Source: Nocardia colli
GTDB lineage: Bacteria; Actinomycetota; Actinomycetes; Mycobacteriales; Mycobacteriaceae
Length of the DNA stretch: 64,000 nt
Assembly: GCF_008704205.1 (NCBI RefSeq)
Contig: NZ_VXLC01000033.1
Span: 61,943 to 125,942 of the forward strand
Direction: 5' to 3'
Shown here: one piece after another, positions 50,059 to 60,159 of the stretch
How positions within the stretch are numbered: the stretch's first letter is position 1
Layout: each line of letters starts with the position of its first letter
Made by a program: the position numbers and the translations under genes
The notes under the pieces: model-generated
Seen by the model: the letters and a program-made list of their open reading frames with translations, nothing else
The model's database searches: none
What the model was told of the DNA's origin: nothing

Positions 50059-52830
50059 ATGGGTGAATCGACGAGCGAGACGCAACACGACGCCATCCGG
50101 CCGCTACGCGACGACATCCGGTTTCTCGGCGGGGTCCTCGGCGACGCCATCCGCGACCACGAGGGTCCCGAGGTGTTCGACCTGATCGAGCGGGTGCGCA
50201 TCGAGGCCTTCCGGGTGCGCCGCGCCGAGGTCGAGCGCAGCGCGGTGGCGGAGATGCTCGACGGGGTCGACATCGCGGTCGCGCTGCCGCTGATCCGCGC
50301 GTTCAGCTACTTCGTGCTGCTGGCCAACCTGGCCGAGGACATCCAGCGTGATCGCCGGCGCAAGGCGCACGAGGCGGCCGGTGAGCCGCCGCAGGACTCG
50401 TCGCTGGCCGCCACCTATCGCAAGCTCGACGCGGCGGCGCTGGACGGCGCCGAGGTCGCCGACCTGCTGGCCGACGCGCTGGTGTCGCCGGTGATCACCG
50501 CGCACCCCACCGAAACCCGCCGCCGCACGGTCTTCGACAGCCAGACCCGGATCACCGAGCTGATGCGGCTGCGTCAGCGCTACACCGAAACCGACCGGGA
50601 GCGCGCCGAATTCGAGCAGCAGATCCGCAGGCAGGTGCTGAGCCTGTGGCGCACCGCGCTGATCCGGTTGCAGCGCTTGCGGATCCAGGACGAGATCTCG
50701 GTCGGCTTGCGCTACTACGACATCACCCTGTTCGACGTGATCCCGGCGATCAACGCCGAGGTGCGCGCGGCGCTGCGCTCGCGCTGGCCCGGCGCCGAAC
50801 TGCTGCCCCGGCCGATCCTGCGCCCCGGTTCCTGGATCGGCGGCGACCGCGACGGAAACCCGTTCGTGACAGCCGATGTCGTGCGCCAGGCCGGGCACCA
50901 GGCGGCGACGGTCGCCTTCTCCCGGTATCTGCGCGAACTCGTGGAACTGGAGAAGGCGCTGGCCCTCTCGGCGCGACTGGTGCAGGTGACACCCGAGGTC
51001 GCCGCCCTGGCCGAGGCCGGATACCCCGACCCCGCCACCCACGCCGACGAACCGTATCGCCGTGCGCTGCACACCATTCGCGGCCGATTGACCGCGACCG
51101 CGCAGCGTGCGCTCGGTGAAGTCCCGCCGGACGGACTCGACGTCGGCGCGGAACCGTACCCGACCCCGCAAGCTGTGCTCGACGATCTCGACGCGGTGGA
51201 CGCCTCCCTGCGTGGCAGCGGCGACGACCTGCTCGCCGACGACCGCCTCGCCGCACTGCGCCACGCCATCGAGACCTTCGGTTTTCACCTTCAGGGCCTG
51301 GACATGCGGCAGAACTCGGAGGTGCACGAACAGGTCGTCGCCGAGCTGTTCGCCTGGGCGGGAGTGCATCCGGACTACGCGAGCCTGCCCGAACCCGAGC
51401 GCGTCGAACTGCTCGCCGAGGAACTGCGCACCCGCCGCCCGCTGCTCGGCCCGCACGCCCGGCTGAGCGAACTGGCCCGCAAGGAGGTCGACATCGTCTG
51501 CGCCGCACGCGATGTCGTCGACACCTTCGGCACCGAAGCGGTGCCCAACTACATCATCAGCATGTGCACCTCGGTCAGCGACATGCTGGAGGCGGCGCTG
51601 CTGCTGAAGGAGGGCGGCCTGCTCGATCCGGGCGAGCCGGACGGCCCGCCGCACTGCTCGGTGGGCATCGTCCCGCTGTTCGAGACGATCGAGGACCTCG
51701 GCGCCGGAGCGGCGACTTTGGCTGCCGCACTGGATGTTCCGGTGTACCGCGACCTGGTCGTCGCCCGGGGGATGCGGCAGGAGGTCATGCTCGGATACTC
51801 GGACTCCAACAAGGACGGCGGGTACCTTGCCGCCAACTGGGCCCTGTACCGGGCTGAACTCGACCTCGTAGAGGTCGCGCGCAAGGCCGGAATCCGGTTG
51901 CGGCTCTTCCACGGTCGCGGCGGCACCGTCGGTCGCGGCGGCGGCCGCAGCTACGATGCCATCCTCGCCCAGCCCGCCGGCGCCGTGCGCGGCTCGCTGC
52001 GGCTGACCGAGCAGGGCGAGGTGATCGCCGCCAAGTACGCCGAACCCGGTGCGGCGCACCGCAACCTGGAGTCGTTGATCGCGGGCACCTTGGAGTCCAC
52101 GCTGCTCGACGTGGAGGGCCTCGGCGCGGACGCGGAGCCGTCCTACGAACTCATGGACGAACTCGCCGACCGAGCCCGCGCCGCCTACGCCCGCCTGGTG
52201 CACCAAACACCGGGATTCGTCGAGTATTTCCGCCAGTCCACCCCGGTGGCCGAGGTCGGCGACCTGAACATCGGCAGCAGGCCCGCCTCGCGCAAACCGA
52301 CCAACTCGGTGTCGGACCTGCGCGCCATCCCGTGGGTGATGTCCTGGAGCCAGGCCCGGGTGATGCTGCCGGGCTGGTACGGCACCGGCACCGCGCTGGA
52401 GGAGTGGATCGGCGGCGATCCCGAACGCCTTGCGACGCTGACCGATCTGTATCTGCGCTGGCCGTTCCTGCGCACCGTGCTGTCGAACCTGGCGCAGGTG
52501 ATGGCCAAGAGCGACCTCGACATCGCCGCCCGCTACGCCGAACTGGTCGAGGACGCGGCGCTGCGCGAGCAGATCTTCGGCATGATCCGCGACGAGCACG
52601 CTCGGACCATCCGGATGCACGCCGCGATCACCGGCAACGATCACCTGCTCGCCGACAACCCGTCGCTGGCCGAGTCGATCCACAACCGCTTCCCGTACCT
52701 GGAGCCGCTGAACCAGATGCAGGTGGAGCTGCTGCGAAGGCTTCGCGCGGGCGATGATTCGGAGCTGGTCAAGCGCGGCATCCTGCTCACCATGAACGGC
52801 CTCGCCACCGCACTGCGCAACTCGGGTTAG
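50059..52830 (+). CDS. ppc: phosphoenolpyruvate carboxylase
   Basis: PEPC (923 residues, normal length) carboxylates PEP to oxaloacetate to replenish the TCA cycle. The catalytic His149 lies in VITAHPTETRRR; other active-site segments are GSWIGGDRDGNP, GYSDSNKDGGYL and FHGRGGTVGRGGG, and the C-terminus is RNSG. The frame opens earlier, but TACTGT (50047-50052) is 6 bases before ATG 50059, giving a leaderless start with the expected N-terminus. Confidence 0.95.
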   Translation: MGESTSETQHDAIRPLRDDIRFLGGVLGDAIRDHEGPEVFDLIERVRIEAFRVRRAEVERSAVAEMLDGVDIAVALPLIRAFSYFVLLANLAEDIQRDRRRKAHEAAGEPPQDSSLAATYRKLDAAALDGAEVADLLADALVSPVITAHPTETRRRTVFDSQTRITELMRLRQRYTETDRERAEFEQQIRRQVLSLWRTALIRLQRLRIQDEISVGLRYYDITLFDVIPAINAEVRAALRSRWPGAELLPRPILRPGSWIGGDRDGNPFVTADVVRQAGHQAATVAFSRYLRELVELEKALALSARLVQVTPEVAALAEAGYPDPATHADEPYRRALHTIRGRLTATAQRALGEVPPDGLDVGAEPYPTPQAVLDDLDAVDASLRGSGDDLLADDRLAALRHAIETFGFHLQGLDMRQNSEVHEQVVAELFAWAGVHPDYASLPEPERVELLAEELRTRRPLLGPHARLSELARKEVDIVCAARDVVDTFGTEAVPNYIISMCTSVSDMLEAALLLKEGGLLDPGEPDGPPHCSVGIVPLFETIEDLGAGAATLAAALDVPVYRDLVVARGMRQEVMLGYSDSNKDGGYLAANWALYRAELDLVEVARKAGIRLRLFHGRGGTVGRGGGRSYDAILAQPAGAVRGSLRLTEQGEVIAAKYAEPGAAHRNLESLIAGTLESTLLDVEGLGADAEPSYELMDELADRARAAYARLVHQTPGFVEYFRQSTPVAEVGDLNIGSRPASRKPTNSVSDLRAIPWVMSWSQARVMLPGWYGTGTALEEWIGGDPERLATLTDLYLRWPFLRTVLSNLAQVMAKSDLDIAARYAELVEDAALREQIFGMIRDEHARTIRMHAAITGNDHLLADNPSLAESIHNRFPYLEPLNQMQVELLRRLRAGDDSELVKRGILLTMNGLATALRNSG

Positions 52831-52834
52831 CGAA

Positions 52835-53734
52835 TCACCGTGCCGCGCGTGCCCGTTCGGCCTGCGCGAGCGTGGTATCGACGAACGCCTGTGCCGCGGC
52901 GGTCAACGGACCGCCGCGGTGCACCAGCCACTGCGGCAGCTTCTCCGGCGGATCGAACCGATAGACCTCGGCCCCGGCGCGCATCGCCAGGTCGTGCCAG
53001 CCGTCCGGCATCAGCCCGGAGCCGATGCCGCGCAGCACCATCGGCAGCACCACGCTGCGGTCGCCGACCTCGGCCGCGATGTGCAGATCGCCGACGGTGG
53101 CGGCGAGCCGATCGAAGCGCGCCCGGACCGCGGTGGCCGGCTGGGTGATGACAAAGCTCATCCCGCGCAGGTCTTCTGGCGTAACTGTGCCATCGATGCC
53201 GATCTTCGTGCCCGGGGGAGTGACGAGCAGGAACTGCTCGTCGCGCAGGTGATGGGCCACCAAACCGCGCCCCGCGGGCCGCTCCGCACTGCCGCAGACC
53301 CCCGCCTCGCAGCGCCCGCGCAACACCATGGCGACCACCTCGGCGGCGGACAGTGCCGACCAGGTGCCGACGGTCAGCCCGGGGTGATGCTCGCGCAGTT
53401 CGGCGATGGTGCTGATCACCGGCTCCAGCGTCGAGGATGAGGTGGCCGCCACATCCACCCGCCCGACCACGCCCTCACCGACCGCCTGCGCGGCGGCCCG
53501 CAAGGCGTCGAGATCGCGCAGCACCTGCCGCGCCCGATCGGCCATGAACTCGCCCGCGTTGCTGAGCACCGCATTGCGCCCGACCCGGTGGAACAGCGCC
53601 ACCCCGAGCTCGCGCTCCAGCTTGCCGATCGCCCGGGACAGCGACGGCTGGGCTACCCGCAGGGCCCGCGCGGCGTGGGTGAACCCGCCGTGCTCGACGA
53701 TGGCGACGAAGTACTCGAGCTGCCTGCGTTCCAT
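52835..53734 (-). CDS. LysR-type regulator
   Basis: The 299-residue LTTR has a winged HTH (about 3-60, LEYFVAIVEHGGFTHAARALRVAQPSLSRAI in pieces) and a periplasmic-binding-like effector domain (about 88-299). ATG 53734 lies 6 bases after a minus-strand TAGCCT, suggesting a leaderless start; ATG 53740 is the alternative. It is divergent from the gamma-glutamyltransferase gene 71 bases away and is likely its activator. Confidence 0.9.
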   Translation of the reverse strand: MERRQLEYFVAIVEHGGFTHAARALRVAQPSLSRAIGKLERELGVALFHRVGRNAVLSNAGEFMADRARQVLRDLDALRAAAQAVGEGVVGRVDVAATSSSTLEPVISTIAELREHHPGLTVGTWSALSAAEVVAMVLRGRCEAGVCGSAERPAGRGLVAHHLRDEQFLLVTPPGTKIGIDGTVTPEDLRGMSFVITQPATAVRARFDRLAATVGDLHIAAEVGDRSVVLPMVLRGIGSGLMPDGWHDLAMRAGAEVYRFDPPEKLPQWLVHRGGPLTAAAQAFVDTTLAQAERARAAR

Positions 53735-53805
53735 AACCATAGGCTATCGGTTTGGTGCCATAGATGTCTTGGACGTACGTACCGCTATAGGGCGATACTC
53801 GGCAG

Positions 53806-55587
53806 GTGTTCACCACGCGTCCTACCTTGCAGGGCACCTTCGGGATGGTGTCGTCAACCCACTGGCTCGCCTCGGCCGCCGCGATGGCGGTGCTCGAGGA
53901 CGACGGTAACGCGTTCGACGCGGCGGTCGCCGCGGGGTTCGTGTTGCACGTGGTCGAGCCGCATCTGAACGGCCCGGCCGGTGAGGTGCCGATCATTCTC
54001 GCACCCGCGGGCCTGCCGCCGCGCGTGCTGTGCGGCCAGGGTCCGGCCCCGGCCGGCGCCACCATCGCCCGCTACAACGCGCTCGGCCTGGACCTGGTGC
54101 CCGGCACCGGTCCGCTCGCCGCCGCCGTCCCCGGCGCGTTCGACGCCTGGATGCTGCTGCTGCGCGATCACGGCACGAAGCGACTGTCCGAGGTGCTGTC
54201 CTACGCGATCGGCAATGCCGAGCGCGGTCACCCCGCGGTCGAGCGGGTCGGCGAGACCGTCGAGACGGTCTCCGAGCTGTTCGAGAACGAATGGACCACC
54301 TCCGCCGAGCTCTACCTGAAAGACGGAAAGGCCCCTGCCGCAGGCGCATTGCTGCGCAATCCGGCGCTCGCCGGCACCTGGCGCCGGCTGATCGCCGAGG
54401 CCGAGGCCGCGAGTGCGGACCGGGACGGCCAGATCGAGGCCGCCCGGCGCATCTGGCGCGAGGGCTTCATCGCCGACGCGCTGGCCGCCGCGGCCGCGCG
54501 CCCGACCATGGACACCTCCGGCGAACGCCACATCGGCTGGCTGACCGGTGACGACCTCGCGAATTTCAGTGCGACATACGAGAATCCGGTCACCTACGAC
54601 TGGAACGGCTGGACCGTGGCCAAGCCCGGACTGTGGAGCCAGGGCCCGGTCCTGCTGCAACAGCTCGCGCTGCTGCCGGAACGGCTGGAGTACGGCACGC
54701 CGGAGTACTACCACACGCTGATCGAGGGCTCGAAGCTCGCGATGGCCGACCGTGAGGCGTGGTACGGCGACAGCACCCAGGTTTCGCTGTCGACCCTGCT
54801 TTCCCCCTGGTACAACGCGCAGCGCAGCGCGCTGATCGGACCGCAGGCGTCCTTCGAACTCCGCCCCGGCAGCCCGGACGGCCTGCGGCCGCGACTGAGC
54901 GGTTACGTGCAGACCAATTCCGTTGGGGCCGTTGATGCCGCGGTCGGCGCGGGCGAGCCGACGGTGGCCACCTCCGGTGCGACCCGCGGCGACACCTGCC
55001 AGCTCGACATCGTGGACCGCTGGGGCAACATGATCGCGGCGACGCCCAGTGGTGGCTGGCTGCAATCGAATCCGGTGGTCCCCGAACTCGGCTTCCCGCT
55101 CGGCACCCGACTACAGATGTCCTGGCTAGAGCCGGGACTGCCCAACTCGCTCGCGCCGGGCCGCCGCCCGCGCACCACGCTCAGCCCGTCGCTGGCGCTG
55201 CGCGACGGCGAAGCGGTGATGGCGTTCGGTACGCCGGGCGGCGATCAACAGGATCAGTGGAGCCTGCATTTCTTCCTGGCGGTGGCGCTGCGCGAAAAAG
55301 TGCGCGGCGGTCTCGATCTGCAAGGCGCCATCGATGCCCCGAACTGGCATCAGGAAAGTTTCCCCGGCTCGTTCTATCCGCGGGCGATGAGCCCGGGTGC
55401 GGTGATCGTGGAGTCGCGCATCGGCACCGAGGTGATCGCCGACCTCGAACGACGCGGACACAGCGTGACGGTGGGCCCGCCGTGGTCGGAAGGCCGGTTG
55501 TGCGCGGTAGCTCGCGACCGCGAGAACGGTGTACTTTCAGCTGGAGCCAATCCCCGGGGCATGCAGGGCTACGCCGCGGGACGATAA
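53806..55587 (+). CDS. ggt: gamma-glutamyltransferase family protein
   Basis: The 593-residue Ntn-hydrolase of the GGT family has an N-terminal large-subunit part (GMVSSTHWLASAAAMAVLEDDGNAFDAAVAAGFV in pieces, about 13-50), and the small subunit should begin at Thr397 (GDTCQLDIVDRWGNMIA) after self-cleavage. A later GG pair (TPSGGWL) and TPGGDQQ fit the active-site loops. No signal peptide is seen, so it may be cytosolic. It would hydrolyse or transfer gamma-glutamyl groups of glutathione-like or other gamma-glutamyl compounds. A peptide importer follows, and the LysR gene is divergent. Confidence 0.87.
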   Translation: MFTTRPTLQGTFGMVSSTHWLASAAAMAVLEDDGNAFDAAVAAGFVLHVVEPHLNGPAGEVPIILAPAGLPPRVLCGQGPAPAGATIARYNALGLDLVPGTGPLAAAVPGAFDAWMLLLRDHGTKRLSEVLSYAIGNAERGHPAVERVGETVETVSELFENEWTTSAELYLKDGKAPAAGALLRNPALAGTWRRLIAEAEAASADRDGQIEAARRIWREGFIADALAAAAARPTMDTSGERHIGWLTGDDLANFSATYENPVTYDWNGWTVAKPGLWSQGPVLLQQLALLPERLEYGTPEYYHTLIEGSKLAMADREAWYGDSTQVSLSTLLSPWYNAQRSALIGPQASFELRPGSPDGLRPRLSGYVQTNSVGAVDAAVGAGEPTVATSGATRGDTCQLDIVDRWGNMIAATPSGGWLQSNPVVPELGFPLGTRLQMSWLEPGLPNSLAPGRRPRTTLSPSLALRDGEAVMAFGTPGGDQQDQWSLHFFLAVALREKVRGGLDLQGAIDAPNWHQESFPGSFYPRAMSPGAVIVESRIGTEVIADLERRGHSVTVGPPWSEGRLCAVARDRENGVLSAGANPRGMQGYAAGR

Positions 55588-55605
55588 CTGAACGACTAAA
55601 TGGAG

Positions 55606-55636
55606 AATAGCGGTCCGGTTACGCCGGACCGCTATT
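55606..55636 (+). terminator. hairpin terminator, copy A
   Basis: AATAGCGGTCCGG (55606-55618) and CCGGACCGCTATT (55624-55636) pair perfectly. The stem is identical to that at 57421-57451; only the 5-base loop differs (TTACG here, ATTCG there). Confidence 0.85.
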
Positions 55637-55749
55637 TGTCGTGTCATTTGGAAGTTCCCGCCGATTCGAGTGATGGCGTGCACAAGAACATTCTACGAAA
55701 AGGAATACCCGGCGAGAAAAGTGCGAAACGTTGAAGTATCTTGTAGCGC

Positions 55750-57381
55750 ATGCTCGCTCGCTTCACACGGATGCTGGTGCTCGGCGTAACCGCCGTCGCC
55801 ATCGCTTCCTGCGCACCGGTACAGCACCCCGCTGGGACCGCAACGCACACAGATGATTACGGCACACCCGTGGGATCGCAGCCGGTACGTGAGGGCGGCG
55901 ACCTGGTGATGGGCCTTTCCTCCGAACCCGACAAGCTCGACCCGACCACCTCCAGCTCCCTCTACACGCGTTACGTCATGAACTCGATCTGCGAGAAGCT
56001 CTATGACAACGACGCGTCCGGAAATCTGGTGCCGCAGTTGGCCACCGCGCTGCCCACCGTCTCCGAGGACGGCCTGACCGTCACCATTCCGGTCCGCAAC
56101 GACATCAAATTCGCCGACGGCGCCCCGTTCGACGCCGCCGCGGTGCAGACCAGCCTGCAGCGCCACCTCACCATGAAGACCTCGCAGCGGACCAGCGAAA
56201 TGGGCCCGGTCGCCTCGATCGAGACCGCCGATCCGTCGCACGTTGTGATTCGCTACAAAAAGCCCTTCGCGCCGATCACCGCCGCGCTCGCCGACCGCGC
56301 CGGAATGATCATGTCCCCGGTCGAACTCGCGAAGGACGAGGGCAAGAACTTCGCCGATCACCCGGTGTGCGTCGGGCCGTTCAAGTTCGTCAAGCGCATC
56401 CCGCAGACCTCGATCATCGTCGAACGCGATCCGCTGTACTACGACGCGAAGAAGGTGCACCTGGACACGGTCACCTACCGGATCATGATCGACGCCAATA
56501 TTCGCGCGTCGAACCTGCGTTCCGGTGACATCCAGGTCGCCGACACCATCTCCCCGCAGGACGTGGACGCGCTGGCCAAGAATCCGGACCTGCGCCTGCT
56601 GCAGTCGGGATCGCTCGGCTTCCAAGGCATCTACCTCAATATCGGCAATGTCGACGGCGTCGGCAAGCCCGCCAAGCCGATCGACACCCCGCTGGCCAAG
56701 AACGCGAAGATCCGCGAGGCGCTCTCGCTGAGCGTCGACCGGCAGACCCTGGTCAACACGGTATTCAACAACTGGTACGAGCCCGCGTGCTCGGGGATCG
56801 TGCCGAAGAGCACCTATGCCACGCCGGCCGGAATCGCGTGCCCCGCTTACGATCCGCAGAAGTCGAAGCAATTGCTCGCCGAGGCCGGTGTGCAGCTGCC
56901 GTACCCGATCACCATGCAGGTCACCAATTCCCAGGATCAGCTGCGGTACGCGCAGGCGTTGCAGGCCAACGTCGCCGAGGGCGGATTCGACCTGAAGATC
57001 GTGCCCACCGAATACTCGACCCTGTTGGACGTGCAGAAGCGCGGCACCTACGAGGCCTTGTTCCTCGGCTGGTCCGGCCGGCTCGACCCGGACGCCAATA
57101 TCACCCGATTCATGACCACCGGTTCGGGCGGTAACTACGGTGGTTTCAGTTCACCTAAACTCGACGACTTGCTCGCCAAGGCCGCACGCACCACCGATAC
57201 CGCGCAGCGTGCCGAACTCTATGGGCAGTCGACAAAGGTGATCCAAGAGGAGAACCCGTACATCTACACCTACCGAATCCGCGTGCTGACCGTGCACACC
57301 GCGCGGGTGACCGGCATCGAGGCTTACGCCGACGGTGTGGTGCGCCTCGGTAAGGCCGCCTTCACGGATGAGAAGAGCTGA
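55750..57381 (+). CDS. peptide ABC transporter substrate-binding lipoprotein 1
   Basis: The 543-residue SBP family 5 lipoprotein has a signal sequence with lipobox VAIASC (Cys21), then the peptide-binding fold (GGDLVMGLSSEPDKLDPTTS near 49-68; DHPVCVGPFKF near 202). It is anchored outside the membrane and delivers peptides to the permeases at 59203-61070. It is a close paralogue of the next gene. TATCTT (55737-55742) is 7 bases before ATG, so a leaderless transcript is likely. Confidence 0.92.
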   Translation: MLARFTRMLVLGVTAVAIASCAPVQHPAGTATHTDDYGTPVGSQPVREGGDLVMGLSSEPDKLDPTTSSSLYTRYVMNSICEKLYDNDASGNLVPQLATALPTVSEDGLTVTIPVRNDIKFADGAPFDAAAVQTSLQRHLTMKTSQRTSEMGPVASIETADPSHVVIRYKKPFAPITAALADRAGMIMSPVELAKDEGKNFADHPVCVGPFKFVKRIPQTSIIVERDPLYYDAKKVHLDTVTYRIMIDANIRASNLRSGDIQVADTISPQDVDALAKNPDLRLLQSGSLGFQGIYLNIGNVDGVGKPAKPIDTPLAKNAKIREALSLSVDRQTLVNTVFNNWYEPACSGIVPKSTYATPAGIACPAYDPQKSKQLLAEAGVQLPYPITMQVTNSQDQLRYAQALQANVAEGGFDLKIVPTEYSTLLDVQKRGTYEALFLGWSGRLDPDANITRFMTTGSGGNYGGFSSPKLDDLLAKAARTTDTAQRAELYGQSTKVIQEENPYIYTYRIRVLTVHTARVTGIEAYADGVVRLGKAAFTDEKS

Positions 57382-57420
57382 ATAGGCGCTGCGTAGCGCA
57401 ATAGCCGAACATCGACGCGG

Positions 57421-57451
57421 AATAGCGGTCCGGATTCGCCGGACCGCTATT
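57421..57451 (+). terminator. hairpin terminator, copy B
   Basis: AATAGCGGTCCGG (57421-57433) and CCGGACCGCTATT (57439-57451), followed by TT, lie between the two SBP genes. The stem duplicates that at 55606-55636, so it was probably copied together with the SBP gene. Confidence 0.85.
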
Positions 57452-57564
57452 TTCCGTATCGATTTCCGCTCGCCGTGATTTCTACCGGTGGCGGCTAAGA
57501 GAACAATGTACAAAAAGAAACGGTGGTGGCGAAAAATGCACCGTGTTGAAGTATGTTGTAGCGC

Positions 57565-59196
57565 ATGCTCGTTCGCTCCACTCGGATGGCGGTCCTCGGT
57601 GTCGTCGCCGCCGTCCTCGCTGCCTGCGCACCGACGCAACACGCCACCCCGACCGCAACGCACGTCGACGATTACGGCACGCCCATCGGTACGCAGCCGG
57701 TGCGTGAGGGTGGTGACCTGGTGATGGGCCTGTCGAACGAACCCGACAAGCTCGATCCGACCACTTCCAGCTCGCTCTACATGCGCTACGTGATGAGCAC
57801 GATCTGCGAGAAGCTCTACGACAACGATGCCTCCGGAAACCTGGTGCCGCAGTTGGCCACCGCGCTGCCGGACATCTCGCCGGACGGGCTCACCGTCACC
57901 ATTCCCGTACGCAGCGGGATCCAGTTCGCCGACGGCACCCAGTTCAACGCCGCCGCGGTCGAGACCAGCCTGCAGCGGCACTGGAAGATGGAGGGTTCCC
58001 AGCGTACCGGCGAGATAGGCCCGATCGACGAGATCGAAGCCGTCGACTCGACGCACGTGACGATCAGGTACAAGGAGCCGTTCGCGCCGCTCACCGCCGC
58101 GCTCGCGGACCGCGCCGGGATGATCATGTCGCCGGCCGCGCTCAAGGAGTCGGAGAAGAACTTCGGCGATCACCCGGTGTGCGTCGGGCCGTTCAAGTTC
58201 GTCAAGCGGGTGCCCAACACCTCGATCCAGGTGGCCCGCGACCCGCTGTACTACGACGCGAAGAACGTGCACTTCGATTCGATCACCTATCGGATCATGC
58301 CGGACGCCAAGACCAGGTCGGCGAACCTGCGCTCCGGCGACATCCAGGTCGGCGACACGATGTCCCCGATGGATATCGACAGCCTGGTGAAGCTGCCGCA
58401 GCTGCGGGTCCTGCAATCGGGTTCGTTCGGTTTCCAGGGCTTGTATCTCAATATCGGCAATGTCGACGGCGCGGGTAAACCGGTCAAGCCGATCAACACC
58501 GCCATCGCCAAGGATGCCCGGGTCCGGCTGGCGTTCTCGCTGGCCACGGACCGGGAATCGCTGGTCAAGAAGGTGTTCAACAACTGGTACGACACGGCCT
58601 GCACGCCGATCGCGCCCCGTACCTCGTACGCGACGCAGGCCAGCACCGCCTGCCCGCTCTTCGATCCGAAGCGATCCAAAGAGCTGCTCGAGGAGGCCGG
58701 CGTGCAACTGCCGTATCCGGTCACCATGCAGGTCACCAACACTCAGGACTATCTCCAGTACGCCGAAGCGCTGCGGGACAGCGTCGCGCAAGGCGGGTTC
58801 GATCTGCGGATCGTGCCGACCGAATACTCGGCCATGCTGGACGCGCAGAAGCGCGGCACCTACGAGGCCCTGCTGCTCGGCTGGTCGGGCCGGCTCGACC
58901 CGGACGGCAATACCGCCCGGTTCCTGACCACCGGCTCGAGCGGTAACTACAGCGGCTACAACTCCCGGGAACTGGACGAGATCCTCGGCTGGGCCGCACA
59001 CAGTACGAGCGCCGCGCAACGCGGTGCGCTTTATGAGCAGGCGGTTCGGTTCATCGCGCGGGAAAACCCGTTCATCTATACCTACCGGCTGCGTAACTTG
59101 ACCGTGCACTCGACATGGGTGACGGGCATCGAGGTGTATGCCGACGGCGCTGTCCGGCTCGGCAAGGCCGCGTTCGTCGCGGATCGGAAGGGCTGA
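57565..59196 (+). CDS. peptide ABC transporter substrate-binding lipoprotein 2
   Basis: The second 543-residue SBP family 5 lipoprotein (lipobox VLAAC, Cys21) is collinear and very similar to the protein at 55750-57381 without gaps in most regions. Differences cluster in segments such as PTQHATPTATHVDD and the 290-330 region, so ligand preference may differ. TATGTT (57552-57557) is 7 bases before ATG 57565, again suggesting a leaderless start. It is 6 bases upstream of the permease gene and co-transcribed with it. Confidence 0.92.
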   Translation: MLVRSTRMAVLGVVAAVLAACAPTQHATPTATHVDDYGTPIGTQPVREGGDLVMGLSNEPDKLDPTTSSSLYMRYVMSTICEKLYDNDASGNLVPQLATALPDISPDGLTVTIPVRSGIQFADGTQFNAAAVETSLQRHWKMEGSQRTGEIGPIDEIEAVDSTHVTIRYKEPFAPLTAALADRAGMIMSPAALKESEKNFGDHPVCVGPFKFVKRVPNTSIQVARDPLYYDAKNVHFDSITYRIMPDAKTRSANLRSGDIQVGDTMSPMDIDSLVKLPQLRVLQSGSFGFQGLYLNIGNVDGAGKPVKPINTAIAKDARVRLAFSLATDRESLVKKVFNNWYDTACTPIAPRTSYATQASTACPLFDPKRSKELLEEAGVQLPYPVTMQVTNTQDYLQYAEALRDSVAQGGFDLRIVPTEYSAMLDAQKRGTYEALLLGWSGRLDPDGNTARFLTTGSSGNYSGYNSRELDEILGWAAHSTSAAQRGALYEQAVRFIARENPFIYTYRLRNLTVHSTWVTGIEVYADGAVRLGKAAFVADRKG

Positions 59197-59202
59197 AAAA
59201 CC

Positions 59203-60159
59203 ATGTTGCAGTATGTGTTCCACCGTCTGTGGCAGTCCGCTGTCACGTTGGTGCTCGCCTCGATCGTGGTCTTCGTCGGGGTGCGCGCGCTGCCCGGTGA
59301 CCCCGCCACGACGATGGCGGGCGAACAGGCCGATCCGGCGGCGATCGCCGCCGTGCGCGCCGATCTCGGACTGGATCAGTCCCTGCCGGTGCAGTACTTC
59401 CAATTCGTCTGGCACGCGCTGACCGGCGACTTCGGCCGGTCCATCCGCACCGGAACGCCGGTGATCGACATGATCGGCACCACGCTGCCGGTGACCGTGC
59501 AGCTCGCGGTGTACGCGATGATCATCGCGGTGCTGGCCGGCGTGATCGGCGGCGTCATCGCGGCGGTCTACCGCGGTCGCTGGCCCGAGTGGGTGGCCAA
59601 CGGGTTCTCGCTGGCCGCGCTGTCGGTGCCCACGTTCTGGGTCGGCATCCTCGCGGTGCTGTATCTCTCGGTGCAGCTCAACTGGTTCCCGGCCTCCGGC
59701 TACGTCTCGCCGTTCGAGCATCCGCTGCGCGGCCTCTACTTCCTCACCCTGCCCGCGATCATCCTCGGCCTCGCGCACGCGGCGGTGGTGCAGCGTCAGA
59801 CCCGCTCGTCGATGGTGGAGACGCTGACCGCCGACTTCGTCCGCACGGCCAGGGCCAAGGGCCTGAGCCGCCCCGCGGTGATCTTCCGTTTCGGCCTGCG
59901 CAACAGCCTGATCGTGGTCACCACGATCGTCGGCCTGCAACTCGGCGGGCTCATCGCCGGCGCGGTGGTCACCGAGCGCATCTTCAGCCTGCCCGGCATG
60001 GGCAAGCTGACCCTCGACTCGGTGTTCACCCGGGACTACCCGGTGATCCAGGCGGTCATCATGGTGATCGCCACCGCCTACATCGTGATCAACCTGCTGG
60101 TCGATGTGCTGTACACGGTGATCGACCCCCGCGTGCGAGTGTCCGGGAGGGCGCAGTGA
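59203..60159 (+). CDS. peptide ABC transporter permease, DppB/OppB-like
   Basis: The 318-residue integral membrane permease has six transmembrane segments, the N-terminal TM1 MLQYVFHRLWQSAVTLVLASI, a GDFGRSIRTGTPV loop and an EAA-type cytoplasmic motif (RTARAKGLSRPAVIFRFGLRNS) that contacts the ATPase. The ATG lies 6 bases after the SBP2 stop, and its own stop overlaps the next permease (GTGA), so the units are coupled. Confidence 0.93.
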   Translation: MLQYVFHRLWQSAVTLVLASIVVFVGVRALPGDPATTMAGEQADPAAIAAVRADLGLDQSLPVQYFQFVWHALTGDFGRSIRTGTPVIDMIGTTLPVTVQLAVYAMIIAVLAGVIGGVIAAVYRGRWPEWVANGFSLAALSVPTFWVGILAVLYLSVQLNWFPASGYVSPFEHPLRGLYFLTLPAIILGLAHAAVVQRQTRSSMVETLTADFVRTARAKGLSRPAVIFRFGLRNSLIVVTTIVGLQLGGLIAGAVVTERIFSLPGMGKLTLDSVFTRDYPVIQAVIMVIATAYIVINLLVDVLYTVIDPRVRVSGRAQ

